64,000 nucleotides of DNA from Thermodesulfobacteriota bacterium (lineage in GTDB: Bacteria > Desulfobacterota_D > UBA1144 > Nemesobacterales > UBA2774), in the NCBI GenBank assembly GCA_040754335.1, contig JBFMCV010000002.1, positions 124,001 through 188,000 on the forward strand. Reading direction: 5' to 3'. Within the stretch, counting starts at the first letter, position 1; each line of letters begins with the position of its first letter. The translations under genes and the position numbers were made by a program. The notes beneath the pieces are model-generated. The model was given only the letters and a program-made list of their open reading frames with translations. It was not told the origin of the DNA and made no database searches. Below are positions 18,113-26,762 of this stretch, one piece after another.

Positions 18113-19192
18113 ATGAATATCCCTGACCGGTCCAACGAAAAGGCGTTTATAGAGAGAGCGCTCGAGTCGACAATCAGGATAGGACTCGTTCTTCTCCTTA
18201 TATACTGGTGTTACAAGATCGCACAGCCGTTTATCCTGACGATTTTCTGGGGAGTAATTATTGCTGTTGCAATCAAGCCGGTCTACGACCGGTTGAAGTC
18301 ATCGCTCGGCGGACGCGGCAACCTGGCAGCAACCCTGATAACGCTGCTCGTACTTGTTCTCCTGATTGTTCCGACCTATATGCTTTCCGAATCCCTCATC
18401 GTATCTACGACGGAATTCCTGGGACATCTCAAAGAAGGCACGCTAAGGGTCCCTCCGCCGTCTCAAAAATTGAGCTCCTGGCCGTTAATCGGCAAGCCTT
18501 TATTCGAGTTCTGGAGCCTCGCCTCTGTCAATCTCGAGGCTGCAATAATGAAACTGGCCCCGCAAATTAAAAATATAAGTTCGCCGCTGCTTTCCTCTGC
18601 AGCAGGTTTAGGTGTCGGAATCCTTAAGATGCTGGTCTCGATTGTTATTGCGGGCGTTCTGCTCGCAAAAGCCGAAGGAGGCAGTCAAGCCGCGCATTCA
18701 TTTGCAAGGCGGCTGAGGTCGGAGCGGGCCGATGAAACCGTCCAACTCGCGGCGGCGACTGTGCGAAGCGTCGCATTGGGCATTCTGGGCGTAGCCCTGA
18801 TACAGTCGCTCCTGGCGGCGATCGGCTTTATCGTCGTCGACCTGCCCGGGGCGGGGCTATGGGCTCTGCTTATATTGATCGTTGCTGTCGTGCAGCTTCC
18901 TACTATCTTAGTCCTTGGGCCTATCATCGTCTACGTGTTCTACACGCACAGCACGGCAACTGCGATCGTATTCGCGGTCTGGTGCGTGATCATCGGGTTA
19001 AGTGATAACGTCCTTAAACCGCTCTTGATGGGCCGCGGGGTCGACGTTCCCATGATCGTTATCTTCATTGGAGTGATAGGAGGATTCATCTCATATGGTT
19101 TTTTCGGATTATTCGCCGGAGCATTCGTTTTCGCGCTCGGCTACAAGCTGTTCTTGTCATGGCTCAATCAGAGTACGCAGAGTGACGCCTGA
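18113..19192 (+). CDS. AI-2E family membrane permease
   Basis: 359 residues with about seven or eight hydrophobic segments in the pattern of the AI-2E transporter family (PF01594). There is a pair near residues 20-65, a long periplasmic loop, and a C-terminal block with GVALIQSLLAAIGF, LPTILVLGPIIVY and LSDNVLKPLLMGRGVDVP, the last being the family's most conserved segment. Members include Na+(Li+)/H+ antiporters and exporters. The quorum-signal name is historical and does not imply AI-2 here. It stands alone, divergent from PPK2. GGGGG lies just before the ATG. Confidence 0.9.
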   Translation: MNIPDRSNEKAFIERALESTIRIGLVLLLIYWCYKIAQPFILTIFWGVIIAVAIKPVYDRLKSSLGGRGNLAATLITLLVLVLLIVPTYMLSESLIVSTTEFLGHLKEGTLRVPPPSQKLSSWPLIGKPLFEFWSLASVNLEAAIMKLAPQIKNISSPLLSSAAGLGVGILKMLVSIVIAGVLLAKAEGGSQAAHSFARRLRSERADETVQLAAATVRSVALGILGVALIQSLLAAIGFIVVDLPGAGLWALLILIVAVVQLPTILVLGPIIVYVFYTHSTATAIVFAVWCVIIGLSDNVLKPLLMGRGVDVPMIVIFIGVIGGFISYGFFGLFAGAFVFALGYKLFLSWLNQSTQSDA

Positions 19193-19456
19193 ACGCTGTA
19201 ATATTTTTCAGTAGATGTTGTCCACGGGCAGGAGACGATGCAGTTCGGAATCGAATTGTTTATTAAAAGGAACAAAATAGAGACTTAAGTTGACCTGCCC
19301 CCCCTCGGTATTCGATTAGATGAAATTCGGTCGTGGGGTATGTAATTAAAGCGGAAGCCGCGAAGAGGATTTTTTACAAGAAGGTGAGGAGATGAGATAG
19401 AGATAGGGGTGGACTCTCTCATCGATTTCCCGCTTTTGATCTTCTGTTTCTTTATA

Positions 19457-19822
19457 TCACTTCGCTTTTAGAACGTATCGTTTCCTGACTACGAACAGGC
19501 TGAACAGCCCCAGCGCTCCTGCCAGAACGATCAAGCCCCACTCGTTGAACGTGGGAATCGAATGAAATTCTCCTATGCATATATTGCTGCACAATTCCAG
19601 AGCCTCGTCAGCGCATTTAGTGTCCCAGCCTATCTCACAGCAGACGCTGTCGATTGCGCAGACGGCATCCTGACATGCCTGATCATCGCATCCGAGTCCG
19701 TCATGTGCAAAGCAGCAGTTGCTCCCGCCCTGGGTGTATCCCGTTTCAGTAGCTGATAATAAGAAAGTACACGTTAAAAGAAAGAACACGGCCGATGCTA
19801 GATAACCATTCCTGTTTGACAT
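19457..19822 (-). CDS. Small cysteine-rich secreted protein with IPTL-type C-terminal sorting tail
   Basis: 121 residues. A signal peptide (about 1-29, hydrophobic core AVFFLLTCTFLLSA) is followed by a cysteine-dense segment: CC-x6-CDDQACQDAVC-x5-CC-x7-C-x6-CSNIC. The end is IPTFNEWGLIVLAGALGLFSLFVVRKR, read in pieces: an IPTxxEWG motif, one membrane segment and a basic tail. That is the IPTL-CTERM architecture, processed by exosortase-type sorting systems. AAGGAGGG precedes the ATG. No exosortase is seen in this window, so the sorting enzyme must be elsewhere. The cysteine module resembles ones I recall from large secreted bacterial proteins. Its function is unknown. Confidence 0.85.
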   Translation of the reverse strand: MSNRNGYLASAVFFLLTCTFLLSATETGYTQGGSNCCFAHDGLGCDDQACQDAVCAIDSVCCEIGWDTKCADEALELCSNICIGEFHSIPTFNEWGLIVLAGALGLFSLFVVRKRYVLKAK

Positions 19823-20029
19823 AACTAACCCTCCTTAAGATGCGTTTAACCTTACAATTCACAGGCAGATCACCATTGTCGGGCGGAATTAGCGTATACA
19901 TCCGATTTGAGGATTAGACAGGACGCCTATCACGATTATAGCAAATCCGGACTTTACGATCAATCTTCATTTATTTGCCCGGCGAGATAGGATTTTTTAA
20001 AAGTTGGCGGAGGTGATGCGTGAAACAGT

Positions 20030-22693
20030 TCAGACCTTCCTCTCCCTCATATACTGCTCGACGATGCTCCGCCAAAGGGGGTCGTTGATCTCGGCTTCGA
20101 GTATCTCGTGGAAGAACGATTCCGGGTCCTTTTTCCATCTGAGCAAGTTGCCTACCTTTTTCGTGAACGTCTCGAAGGCGGTCTTTCTCGGCTGCTGATC
20201 GTCGAGCACGCACTCTATCGTCCCCGTATTCAGCGCCGATCTCAGACCGACGAAGCCGATCGAAACCTTTACCTTGTCCGGATCGAGCCCGTTCGCGAGA
20301 CAAAACGCACGCTTGTAGGCCTCCAGCTGCTGTCTGTGCTCAGAGCCTTTATCCGTATTCCTGTCCGTTTTCCAGTCCACTATCAGGTACGAGTCCCCGT
20401 TCCTGAATACCGCGTCGATAAAGCCAGCGAACAGTAACTCCTCCTCCGTATCTATAATGCCGCCGAGAGGGACCTTGAAGCTCATCTCGGTCGCGTGACT
20501 CTCGGGATATTTAAGCCTTATCGCGTCAAGGAGGGTAGTGATATTGGTCTTGAATGGTTCGAGGTCGGGTGCGCAATCGCTTTGTCCACTTTTTATGAGT
20601 TCATCAGCAATGGCATGGACACTTAGACCTGTCGAAAGGGATTTCGTGTCCTCCCTTAACCGAAGGATGTATTTAACCAAGAACTCATAAGCCGTTTTGT
20701 TGTTGATGGAGGAAAATGATATGCTGCCAAGCGAGACGAAGAAATTTTTGACATAGTCCGTGAGCCAGCTCTCCTTTCTTTCGAGGAGATCCTTCGCACG
20801 CTCGAACTCGCCGCTTACGAAGCACGTGAACGCTTTCTTCCGGGACTCATCTAAATCCATATCCCTCGCGGCGCTCACCTCGATACGGCCCTCCGCTGCA
20901 TATGCGTTATGGAATTCGGAGAATTTCTCGGTCACTACGGCGAGCTTCCTTTTCGCGCGCGTAAACGCGACGAAGTTTATGCGGAGGGTCTCTTCTTCGA
21001 GCTCTTCCTCGGCGTCTATGCCTTCGAGCCTGAGTATCGATTCGACCACTTCGTCCTGATAGTTCGATTTGTCGGGAGGAGTAAACGGCGCGTAGATTAC
21101 CGTGTCGTACTCTTTCCCCTTCGCTTTGTGGACCGTCGTGAGCGTGATGCCGCTATCCGTCTCGATCTCGTCCGAAGTGAGGTCGGCAGTGCGGAGGTAC
21201 GCGAGGAGACTCTCGCGGTTCATGTCCTTTAAGAACCCGAGCGCTTCCTGAAAAGCGTCCTGCAGGTTTATCGCGGCCGTGAAGTATTCCCGGCCGTAGG
21301 GAGACGCGGCAGGGATTATCCTCTCGGTAAAGAGCCTGTTCACATCCTCCATCGAATTGAGCGTGCCCCTCTCCGCCATGAAAACGGGTACCTTCTCGCG
21401 GAGCGTCTCCATAGTGGCGTCGCGGTCGTCGAGAATGTCGAACGCGTCCTGTAGTGATACAGGGGAAAACGGCGTGACGAGGGCGTTCTTGATTTCGTCT
21501 ATGTTATTGCTCAGCATCCCTCTCAGATATTTGATAATGCTCGTCCTTGCCTCGTTCGAGGCCGTGAGGAATGTCGAGGAGAAGGGTATGTTCTCCTTCG
21601 TGAGCTCCCTCGATATCTCCATGATCTGCCCGTTCGTACGTGCGATTACAGCTGTGGTGCCATTTCCCTCCGCTGATGATTTCAGTATCTCGGCTACCGC
21701 GCATGGTATTAGTTTCCTCTCGACGTGATATATGACGGGTTTTTCTCCCCCGAGCCCCCCCGCGCTTTTTAATTCGCTGAGCTCCCTCCCGTGGGACTCG
21801 TCTTTCGTTTTCGATACGAAATACTCCCTCGCATAGGCGAGTATCTCGTCCGTGCTCCTCCAGTTCTCGGACAATATGAAGTGCGAAGATTTTTCGAACA
21901 GGCTGAAGTTGAGTATGGAGCCGCCCTGGAACCCGAATATCGCCTGCTTCTTGTCCCCTACAGCGAAAAACCGCTTCCCGGACCTGATCGCGATCTCGGC
22001 CTCCATCCTGTTCACGTCCTGTAGCTCGTCCACGAGAACGATCTCGTACCTGGGTATATCCTCGAGCCTGAGAAAATTTATGAGCAGGTCGGCATAGTCC
22101 ATACCCCCGCCTTTCTTCACCTCCTCGTACCGCTCGAAAATCTTCACGAACTCCCGTGCGAATATCTCCTTCTCTTTCTTGCTTATCTTTTTATCCCCTT
22201 CGAGCATGGGTAGAGTTTTTTCGAGATTTATCTTAGCGGGGGTTATGCCGAAAGATTTCAGGTACCGGATCAGGTTCTCGACCTTGGGCACGATGGTGTC
22301 GATGAGGTGGGACGAGGCGTAATTGAACACTTCCTCGTCGGCGAGATATTTGTAGACAGTGAACCTGAGCAGGTTCGAGGAGACGATATTGCCCCGCTCC
22401 AGGTTCTCGAGCGCGTACGAATGGAAGGTGTAGATGTTGAGCTTCGAGAGGTCGGGCTTGATGCCGCTTTCGGTAAGGAGACCGATTATACGCTCCTCCA
22501 TCTCCCTCCTTGCCTTGTCGGTGAACGTGAGGCAGAGTATCTCTTCGGGAGGTATGCCGTCCCTGACCGCTTTAAGGTATTTGCGGGAAAGCAGGAAGGT
22601 TTTCCCCGTGCCAGGATTAGCGGTGACGAGCACGTTGCCTTCCGCGTTCAGTATCTCCTGCTGCTTGGGTGTAGGGCCGGGTGTTCCGTTCAT
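20030..22693 (-). CDS. UvrD/RecB-type ATP-dependent DNA helicase with PD-(D/E)XK nuclease domain
   Basis: 887 residues. Superfamily 1A helicase motifs appear in order: Q-motif region PTPKQQEILNAEG, Walker A ANPGTGKTFLLSRKY, motif II VLVDELQDVNRME, motif III VGDKKQAIFGFQGG, motif V-like TTVHKAKGKEYDTVIY and motif VI FVAFTRAKRKL. Residues about 700-887 form a RecB-like nuclease: FAGFIDAV, then LIVDWKTDRNT with the D-x-K core, then a QLEAYKRAF helix. That is the AddA/RecB architecture. No AddB or other partner is adjacent, and flanking genes are unrelated, so it may act alone in repair or be an orphan recombination nuclease. Confidence 0.93.
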   Translation of the reverse strand: MNGTPGPTPKQQEILNAEGNVLVTANPGTGKTFLLSRKYLKAVRDGIPPEEILCLTFTDKARREMEERIIGLLTESGIKPDLSKLNIYTFHSYALENLERGNIVSSNLLRFTVYKYLADEEVFNYASSHLIDTIVPKVENLIRYLKSFGITPAKINLEKTLPMLEGDKKISKKEKEIFAREFVKIFERYEEVKKGGGMDYADLLINFLRLEDIPRYEIVLVDELQDVNRMEAEIAIRSGKRFFAVGDKKQAIFGFQGGSILNFSLFEKSSHFILSENWRSTDEILAYAREYFVSKTKDESHGRELSELKSAGGLGGEKPVIYHVERKLIPCAVAEILKSSAEGNGTTAVIARTNGQIMEISRELTKENIPFSSTFLTASNEARTSIIKYLRGMLSNNIDEIKNALVTPFSPVSLQDAFDILDDRDATMETLREKVPVFMAERGTLNSMEDVNRLFTERIIPAASPYGREYFTAAINLQDAFQEALGFLKDMNRESLLAYLRTADLTSDEIETDSGITLTTVHKAKGKEYDTVIYAPFTPPDKSNYQDEVVESILRLEGIDAEEELEEETLRINFVAFTRAKRKLAVVTEKFSEFHNAYAAEGRIEVSAARDMDLDESRKKAFTCFVSGEFERAKDLLERKESWLTDYVKNFFVSLGSISFSSINNKTAYEFLVKYILRLREDTKSLSTGLSVHAIADELIKSGQSDCAPDLEPFKTNITTLLDAIRLKYPESHATEMSFKVPLGGIIDTEEELLFAGFIDAVFRNGDSYLIVDWKTDRNTDKGSEHRQQLEAYKRAFCLANGLDPDKVKVSIGFVGLRSALNTGTIECVLDDQQPRKTAFETFTKKVGNLLRWKKDPESFFHEILEAEINDPLWRSIVEQYMRERKV

Positions 22694-22819
22694 GGCTCTG
22701 GTTCTTCTTGATCGAATTTAGTTTCCCATAGGCACGGCATAAAAACAATTCCGGGCCCCTTCATACTTTACAGTGCTTGCGTGAATTGATATTATCCCTC
22801 TCTGAAGGAGGTTCGGGAA

Positions 22820-23743
22820 ATGGCCACTATAAGAATAAGCCCGGGCAAAACGAGGATAGGGTGGATAGGGACGGGCGTCATGGGGGCGTCCATGTGCATG
22901 CATATCGTGAAAGCCGGTTACCAGACCACGGTGTATAACAGGACGAAAAAGAAGGCCGAAGGGTTGATGCAGGCAGGGGCGGCGTGGGCGAAATCGCCCA
23001 AAGACGCAGCCTCGAAGTCGGACGTTATATTCACAATCGTGGGGTTCCCTCACGACGTTAGAGAGGTCTATTTCGGGAAAGAAGGCATATTCGAAGGGCT
23101 CCGGAAAGGGAGCGTCGTCGTGGATATGACAACGACAGAGCCTTCGCTTGCCGGGGAGATATATTCCACCGCCAAAGAGGCCGGGGCTTCCGCAATCGAC
23201 GCGCCTGTCTCGGGAGGGGACATCGGGGCGAGGGAGGGGAGGCTTTCCATCATGGCTGGCGGAGACAGCGAGACATTCGATGCGGTAATGCCGCTTCTCG
23301 GGCTCATGGGGAAGAACATCGTATATCAGGGAGTGGCGGGGCTCGGACAGCACGCGAAGATGTGCAACCAGATAATGGCGGCTTCGCTCATGATAGGCAT
23401 GTGCGAGACGCTCCTCTATGCATACAAAGCGGGGCTCGACCCGGAGACGATGCTGATGTCGGTCGGCAGGGGGGCGGCCGCGTGCTGGATGCTCGATAAC
23501 CTCGCGCCGAGGGTGCTGAAGAGGGACTTCAGCCCGGGGTTCTACGTCGAGCACTTCATAAAGGACATGGGGATAGCATTAAAGGAAGCCGAGAGGATGA
23601 ACCTCGTCCTGCCGGGACTTTCTCTCGTGAGGGAGCTCTACGTGGCGGCGAAGGCGCAGGGGCACGGGCGCAAGGGAACGCAGGCGCTCCTCCTCGCCCT
23701 CGAGAGGATCTCGGGCATAGAGAGAAGGGGCGGGAAAAAATAA
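22820..23743 (+). CDS. Beta-hydroxyacid dehydrogenase, NAD(P)-binding (3-hydroxyisobutyrate dehydrogenase family)
   Basis: 307 residues. N-terminal Rossmann fold GWIGTGVMGASM, substrate-loop signature DAPVSGGDIGAREG and the catalytic lysine in GLGQHAKMCNQ identify the family. Members oxidise 3-hydroxyisobutyrate, reduce tartronate or glyoxylate semialdehyde, or act on succinic semialdehyde. The substrate is not determined. AAGGAGG precedes the ATG by eight bases. It is divergent from the helicase-nuclease gene and followed by a small lipoprotein gene. Confidence 0.92.
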   Translation: MATIRISPGKTRIGWIGTGVMGASMCMHIVKAGYQTTVYNRTKKKAEGLMQAGAAWAKSPKDAASKSDVIFTIVGFPHDVREVYFGKEGIFEGLRKGSVVVDMTTTEPSLAGEIYSTAKEAGASAIDAPVSGGDIGAREGRLSIMAGGDSETFDAVMPLLGLMGKNIVYQGVAGLGQHAKMCNQIMAASLMIGMCETLLYAYKAGLDPETMLMSVGRGAAACWMLDNLAPRVLKRDFSPGFYVEHFIKDMGIALKEAERMNLVLPGLSLVRELYVAAKAQGHGRKGTQALLLALERISGIERRGGKK

Positions 23744-23826
23744 AAGGCACAAGATCGCCGAACGGTGGTATATTATGCGGTGGATGCGGGGCGGATAAAA
23801 ACTAGCCGAACGAGGTTTAACCGACT

Positions 23827-24051
23827 ATGAAAGAAATTCTTTTCGCGATTCTGCTGTCAGCTTGCCCGTTATGGATATCCTGCGCGACTCTCGACGCTCC
23901 TTCCGAGCCCGCGTCGACCGATACACTCGAGGACAGGGCCGAGCCGGCCTATCTCGAGGACAAGTACAACCCCGAGGTCGAGGAAGAGATCGAATCCGAC
24001 GAGGCCCCGCTCGCGACGGAGGAAATGGAAGACAAGCCCCTGTTTAAGTAG
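23827..24051 (+). CDS. Small acidic lipoprotein of unknown function
   Basis: 74 residues. A short signal peptide (KEILFAILLSACPLW) ends in a lipobox-like ISC|AT around C20, followed by a strongly acidic, low-complexity chain (EVEEEIESDEAP) ending KPLFK. It is probably anchored in the outer or inner membrane. There is no recognisable domain. It is isolated between a dehydrogenase and a convergent glutaminyl cyclase gene. A competing frame in the same bases lacks a signal peptide and is rejected. Confidence 0.65.
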   Translation: MKEILFAILLSACPLWISCATLDAPSEPASTDTLEDRAEPAYLEDKYNPEVEEEIESDEAPLATEEMEDKPLFK

Positions 24052-24117
24052 AAGCTCTTCTGCCGGCTCAGCCGCGTCACAATAACACGCGCGGGACTGC
24101 ATCCGCCGTGGTTGCTT

Positions 24118-24966
24118 TCATTCCTTCGGTACGATCTTTATCTCGAACAGCCTGGGCCAGAGCTTTCCCGTCACGTAGAACTTTCCGGTCTCTTCGTCGT
24201 ACGCCAAACCGTTTAGAACGTCGACTTGATTTTTTCTGTCGGAATCGCTCAGGAGGCCGCCCAGTTCGATCCATCCCGTCACGCGCCCAGTCGCGGGGTC
24301 GATCCTCGCCACTCTGTCTTCGCCCCAGACGTTTGCGAATATCTCGCCCTTTACGAATTCGAGCTCGTTCAGGCGAACGACAGGGCCCTTGTCGTCGTAT
24401 ACCTCCAGCCTGCCGCTCTCCTTCAGGCTCCAGGGGTCGAGGAAATAGAGCGTCGCGCTCCCGTCGCTCATGACGAAGTTCCTTCCGTCATACGTGATGC
24501 CCCATCCCTCGGTCGGGTAGCTGAATTCTTTTATGGTGTCGAACGTTTCCAGGTCGTAAACGAAACCCTTGTGCGATTGCCACGTGAGCTGGACTATCCT
24601 CTTCCCGTCGGTCGCTATTCCTTCGCCGAAATATTTGCCGGGGAGCTTCCGTTCTTTGAGCACCTTTCCAGTTTTGAGTTCCACCTTTCTCAAGGAAGAC
24701 CGTCCTCTTATACCGGTTCCTTCATAGAGCATGCCGTCCCGGATAAAGAGTCCCTGTGTGAAAGCGGATACGTCGTGGGGATATGTTTTTATAACCTCGT
24801 AACCGAAAACCGGGACTCCTGTATCTTCCGCGGCGCCTGCCGTGTATGGGGATACAGGGAAATATATGAAGCAGGGTGCTGATATAAAGACGACGGTGAC
24901 CAGCATGAGCGAGAGCGGAGAAAATTTATTCCGTGACGACTTGAGCAGTTTGTTAATGTAGGACAT
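24118..24966 (-). CDS. Glutaminyl-peptide cyclotransferase (plant/bacterial type)
   Basis: 282 residues. An N-terminal hydrophobic segment (about 15-38) is a signal peptide or anchor, placing the enzyme in the periplasm. The rest is the five-bladed propeller of the glutamine cyclotransferase family (PF05096): KTYPHDVSAFTQGLFI, LYEGTGIRGRSSLRKVEL, LTWQSHKGFVYDLETF, EGWGITYDG, LNELEFVKGEIFANVW and LNGLAYDEETGKFYVTGKLWP are its diagnostic strands. It converts N-terminal glutamine to pyroglutamate on exported proteins. It is transcribed away from the metal-uptake locus, and its upstream region adjoins that locus's promoter. Confidence 0.92.
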   Translation of the reverse strand: MSYINKLLKSSRNKFSPLSLMLVTVVFISAPCFIYFPVSPYTAGAAEDTGVPVFGYEVIKTYPHDVSAFTQGLFIRDGMLYEGTGIRGRSSLRKVELKTGKVLKERKLPGKYFGEGIATDGKRIVQLTWQSHKGFVYDLETFDTIKEFSYPTEGWGITYDGRNFVMSDGSATLYFLDPWSLKESGRLEVYDDKGPVVRLNELEFVKGEIFANVWGEDRVARIDPATGRVTGWIELGGLLSDSDRKNQVDVLNGLAYDEETGKFYVTGKLWPRLFEIKIVPKE

Positions 24967-25030
24967 GGCTTATAGCCCATATATATTAGCCGGTTTCTAC
25001 GAGAATTTCCCGGGTTTTCTTTCCGGCGTA

Positions 25031-25073
25031 TTGACATAATATCGGGTCTGATATATTTTAGACTAGCCTAAAA
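25031..25073 (+). promoter_or_regulatory. Promoter with DtxR-type operator upstream of the beta-barrel gene
   Basis: TTGACA at 25031-25036 is followed by TATATT/TATTTT at 25052-25059, a near-consensus sigma-70 promoter. The palindrome TTTTAG-ACTAGC-CTAAAA at 25056-25073 overlaps the -10 and start region. The same arms with the same 6-base spacer precede the DtxR-family gene at 26047-26064. Repression of both units by the metal-loaded regulator is the simple reading. Confidence 0.8.
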
Positions 25074-25145
25074 ATAATCTTAGTTGCTTATAAGTACTAA
25101 TTTTAGGATGAAGGTTACATTTTGCTTCGATAAAGAGGGTGAAAG

Positions 25146-26003
25146 ATGCTTGGATCGGATATATTGCGTATGGAATGTTCTATAAAACGGTTCGCCGCTC
25201 TAGTGTGGAGCGCAAGGAGAAGAGCAGGATCCGTTTATAAACGCGGGTTCGTAATCCCCGTCCTGCTGGCGCTCCATTTTCTTGCGCCGGCGAACGAAGC
25301 CTCCGCCGTGGGTGGAATTTCGAACTCGAAGGTCATAGTGCCGAGCACAGACACGGTACCTGCAATACATGTCGAGGTAGAGCCCTTTTTCTCTCTCGAA
25401 TTCGAGGACGACGGAAACCATACGGTCAGGTTCGGCGGCGGGCTCAGGGTCACTCCGGGACTCTTCGAAAACCTGGAAGCCGGAGTGAATATAAATTACC
25501 TCAACGTCGAGGACTCGGGATTAATACGGGCGGAATCTGATTTCGGCGACATTGAGGCCGGAGTGAAGTTCAGGTTCCTCGACGAGGGAAAGGGCATCCC
25601 GTTTTCGCTGGCCTATCAGGGTGGCGTTACGTTCCCTCTGGGGGACGGGGCTCTTTGGGTCGTCGAGCCTGGCGGGCTCATACTGACGAAGAATTTCACG
25701 GATAAATTTTCGATGGACGCGGACTTCGTCTTCGGGATCATAGAGCACGGCTCATGGAGTTTCGTGACCGATGTCGGCTTCGGTTATTTCCTAACGCCAT
25801 GGCTGCAGGCGGTTGCAGAGGGTGCTTATGCTTACGAGGACCCCGACGAAGGAGCCGGTATTTCCGTCGTAAACATCACGGGTGGCTTTACGGCTACTGC
25901 CGCCGAATGGTTAACCGTTATCGTGGGAGTTACTCCGGACGTTTATACGAAGAACGCCGACAAGCTGGTCGTGGTCTCGGCCGCCTTCACCTTCTTTTTC
26001 TGA
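25146..26003 (+). CDS. Predicted outer-membrane beta-barrel protein, probably metal-regulated
   Basis: 285 residues. A long basic N-region precedes a signal peptide core (FVIPVLLALHFLAPANEASA). The mature part is built of alternating amphipathic strands (VEVEPFFSLEF, VRFGGGLRVTPGL, ADFVFGIIEHGSW, DVGFGYFLTPWL) and ends in phenylalanines (AAFTFFF), the beta-barrel insertion signature. No iron-siderophore receptor plug is present. The size suits a 10-14-strand channel. It shares the TTTTAG-N6-CTAAAA operator with the downstream regulator/transporter genes, which suggests a channel that brings Mn, Zn or Fe across the outer membrane when the metal is scarce. The first of two in-frame ATGs is used. 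Confidence 0.75.
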   Translation: MLGSDILRMECSIKRFAALVWSARRRAGSVYKRGFVIPVLLALHFLAPANEASAVGGISNSKVIVPSTDTVPAIHVEVEPFFSLEFEDDGNHTVRFGGGLRVTPGLFENLEAGVNINYLNVEDSGLIRAESDFGDIEAGVKFRFLDEGKGIPFSLAYQGGVTFPLGDGALWVVEPGGLILTKNFTDKFSMDADFVFGIIEHGSWSFVTDVGFGYFLTPWLQAVAEGAYAYEDPDEGAGISVVNITGGFTATAAEWLTVIVGVTPDVYTKNADKLVVVSAAFTFFF

Positions 26004-26046
26004 CGTCGACCTCCCTTGACAGGACCGGATATCAGCAATAAAATAT

Positions 26047-26064
26047 TTTTAGGCACGGCTAAAA
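26047..26064 (+). promoter_or_regulatory. DtxR-type operator upstream of the metal regulator/transport operon
   Basis: Perfect inverted repeat TTTTAG-GCACGG-CTAAAA, 21 bases before the regulator ATG. A further half-site TTTTAG (26069-26074) overlaps the AGGAG ribosome-binding site. It is identical in arms and spacing to the site at 25056-25073. This implies autoregulation of the operon. Confidence 0.8.
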
Positions 26065-26084
26065 TCACTTTTAGGAGTTTGTAA

Positions 26085-26762
26085 ATGTATACGGAATCGA
26101 TCGAGGATTACCTTAAGGCAATCTACGAGATACAGAAGGAAAAGGGGAAGGTCTCGACGAACGCTCTTTCCGAGAAGCTGGGCGTAGCGCCGGCTTCGGT
26201 GACGAGCATGATAAAGAAGCTTTCCGAGAAGAAGCTGCTGACGCACAAGCGTTATCAGGGAGTGAAGCTAACGCAGGCGGGGCAGAAGATAGCGCTCGAG
26301 GTGATAAGGCACCACAGGCTCATCGAGCTTTACCTCGCGGAAGCTCTCGGCGTACCCTGGGACAGGGTGCACGAGGAGGCTGAGAAGTGGGAGCACGTTC
26401 TGTCAGAAGACCTCGAGGACCGCATGGACGCTGCGCTCGGGCACCCGACTAGGGACCCCCACGGCTCACCAATCCCGAGCAGGGACGGCACGATTATCGA
26501 GCTCGATGCCATCCCGCTCGCCGACATGAGGCCCGGGCAGTACGGCGTAGTTGCCGAGGTGAGCGACCACGACCCGAAGCTCCTCCGCTATATCGGCAAG
26601 ATGGGGCTTTATCCGAAGGCCAGGGTCAAGGTCGTGTCGGTCGAGCCTTTCAGAGGGCCGATCACGCTCAAGGTAGGGGACTCAAGCCACGTGCTCGGCG
26701 CGGAAGCAGCCCAGTACGTATTCATAACGGACGTAAAGGGGAACCCGGGGGAGGCGAGCTGA
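26085..26762 (+). CDS. DtxR/MntR-family metal-dependent transcriptional regulator
   Basis: 225 residues. Residues 1-65 are the winged helix (YTESIEDYLKAIYEI, VSTNALSEKLGVAPASVTSMIKKL). Residues 65-140 are the metal-binding dimerisation domain (RHHRLIELYL, EEAEKWEHVLSEDLEDRM, LGHPTRDPHG). Residues 150-225 are an FeoA/SH3-like C-terminal domain. Length and the third domain fit the IdeR/SirR/TroR-like group. Metal-loaded forms repress uptake genes. It overlaps the binding-protein gene by one base (TGATG) and heads a five-gene operon. The operator in its own leader suggests autorepression. Whether Mn, Zn or Fe is sensed is not decided by the sequence alone. Confidence 0.93.
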   Translation: MYTESIEDYLKAIYEIQKEKGKVSTNALSEKLGVAPASVTSMIKKLSEKKLLTHKRYQGVKLTQAGQKIALEVIRHHRLIELYLAEALGVPWDRVHEEAEKWEHVLSEDLEDRMDAALGHPTRDPHGSPIPSRDGTIIELDAIPLADMRPGQYGVVAEVSDHDPKLLRYIGKMGLYPKARVKVVSVEPFRGPITLKVGDSSHVLGAEAAQYVFITDVKGNPGEAS

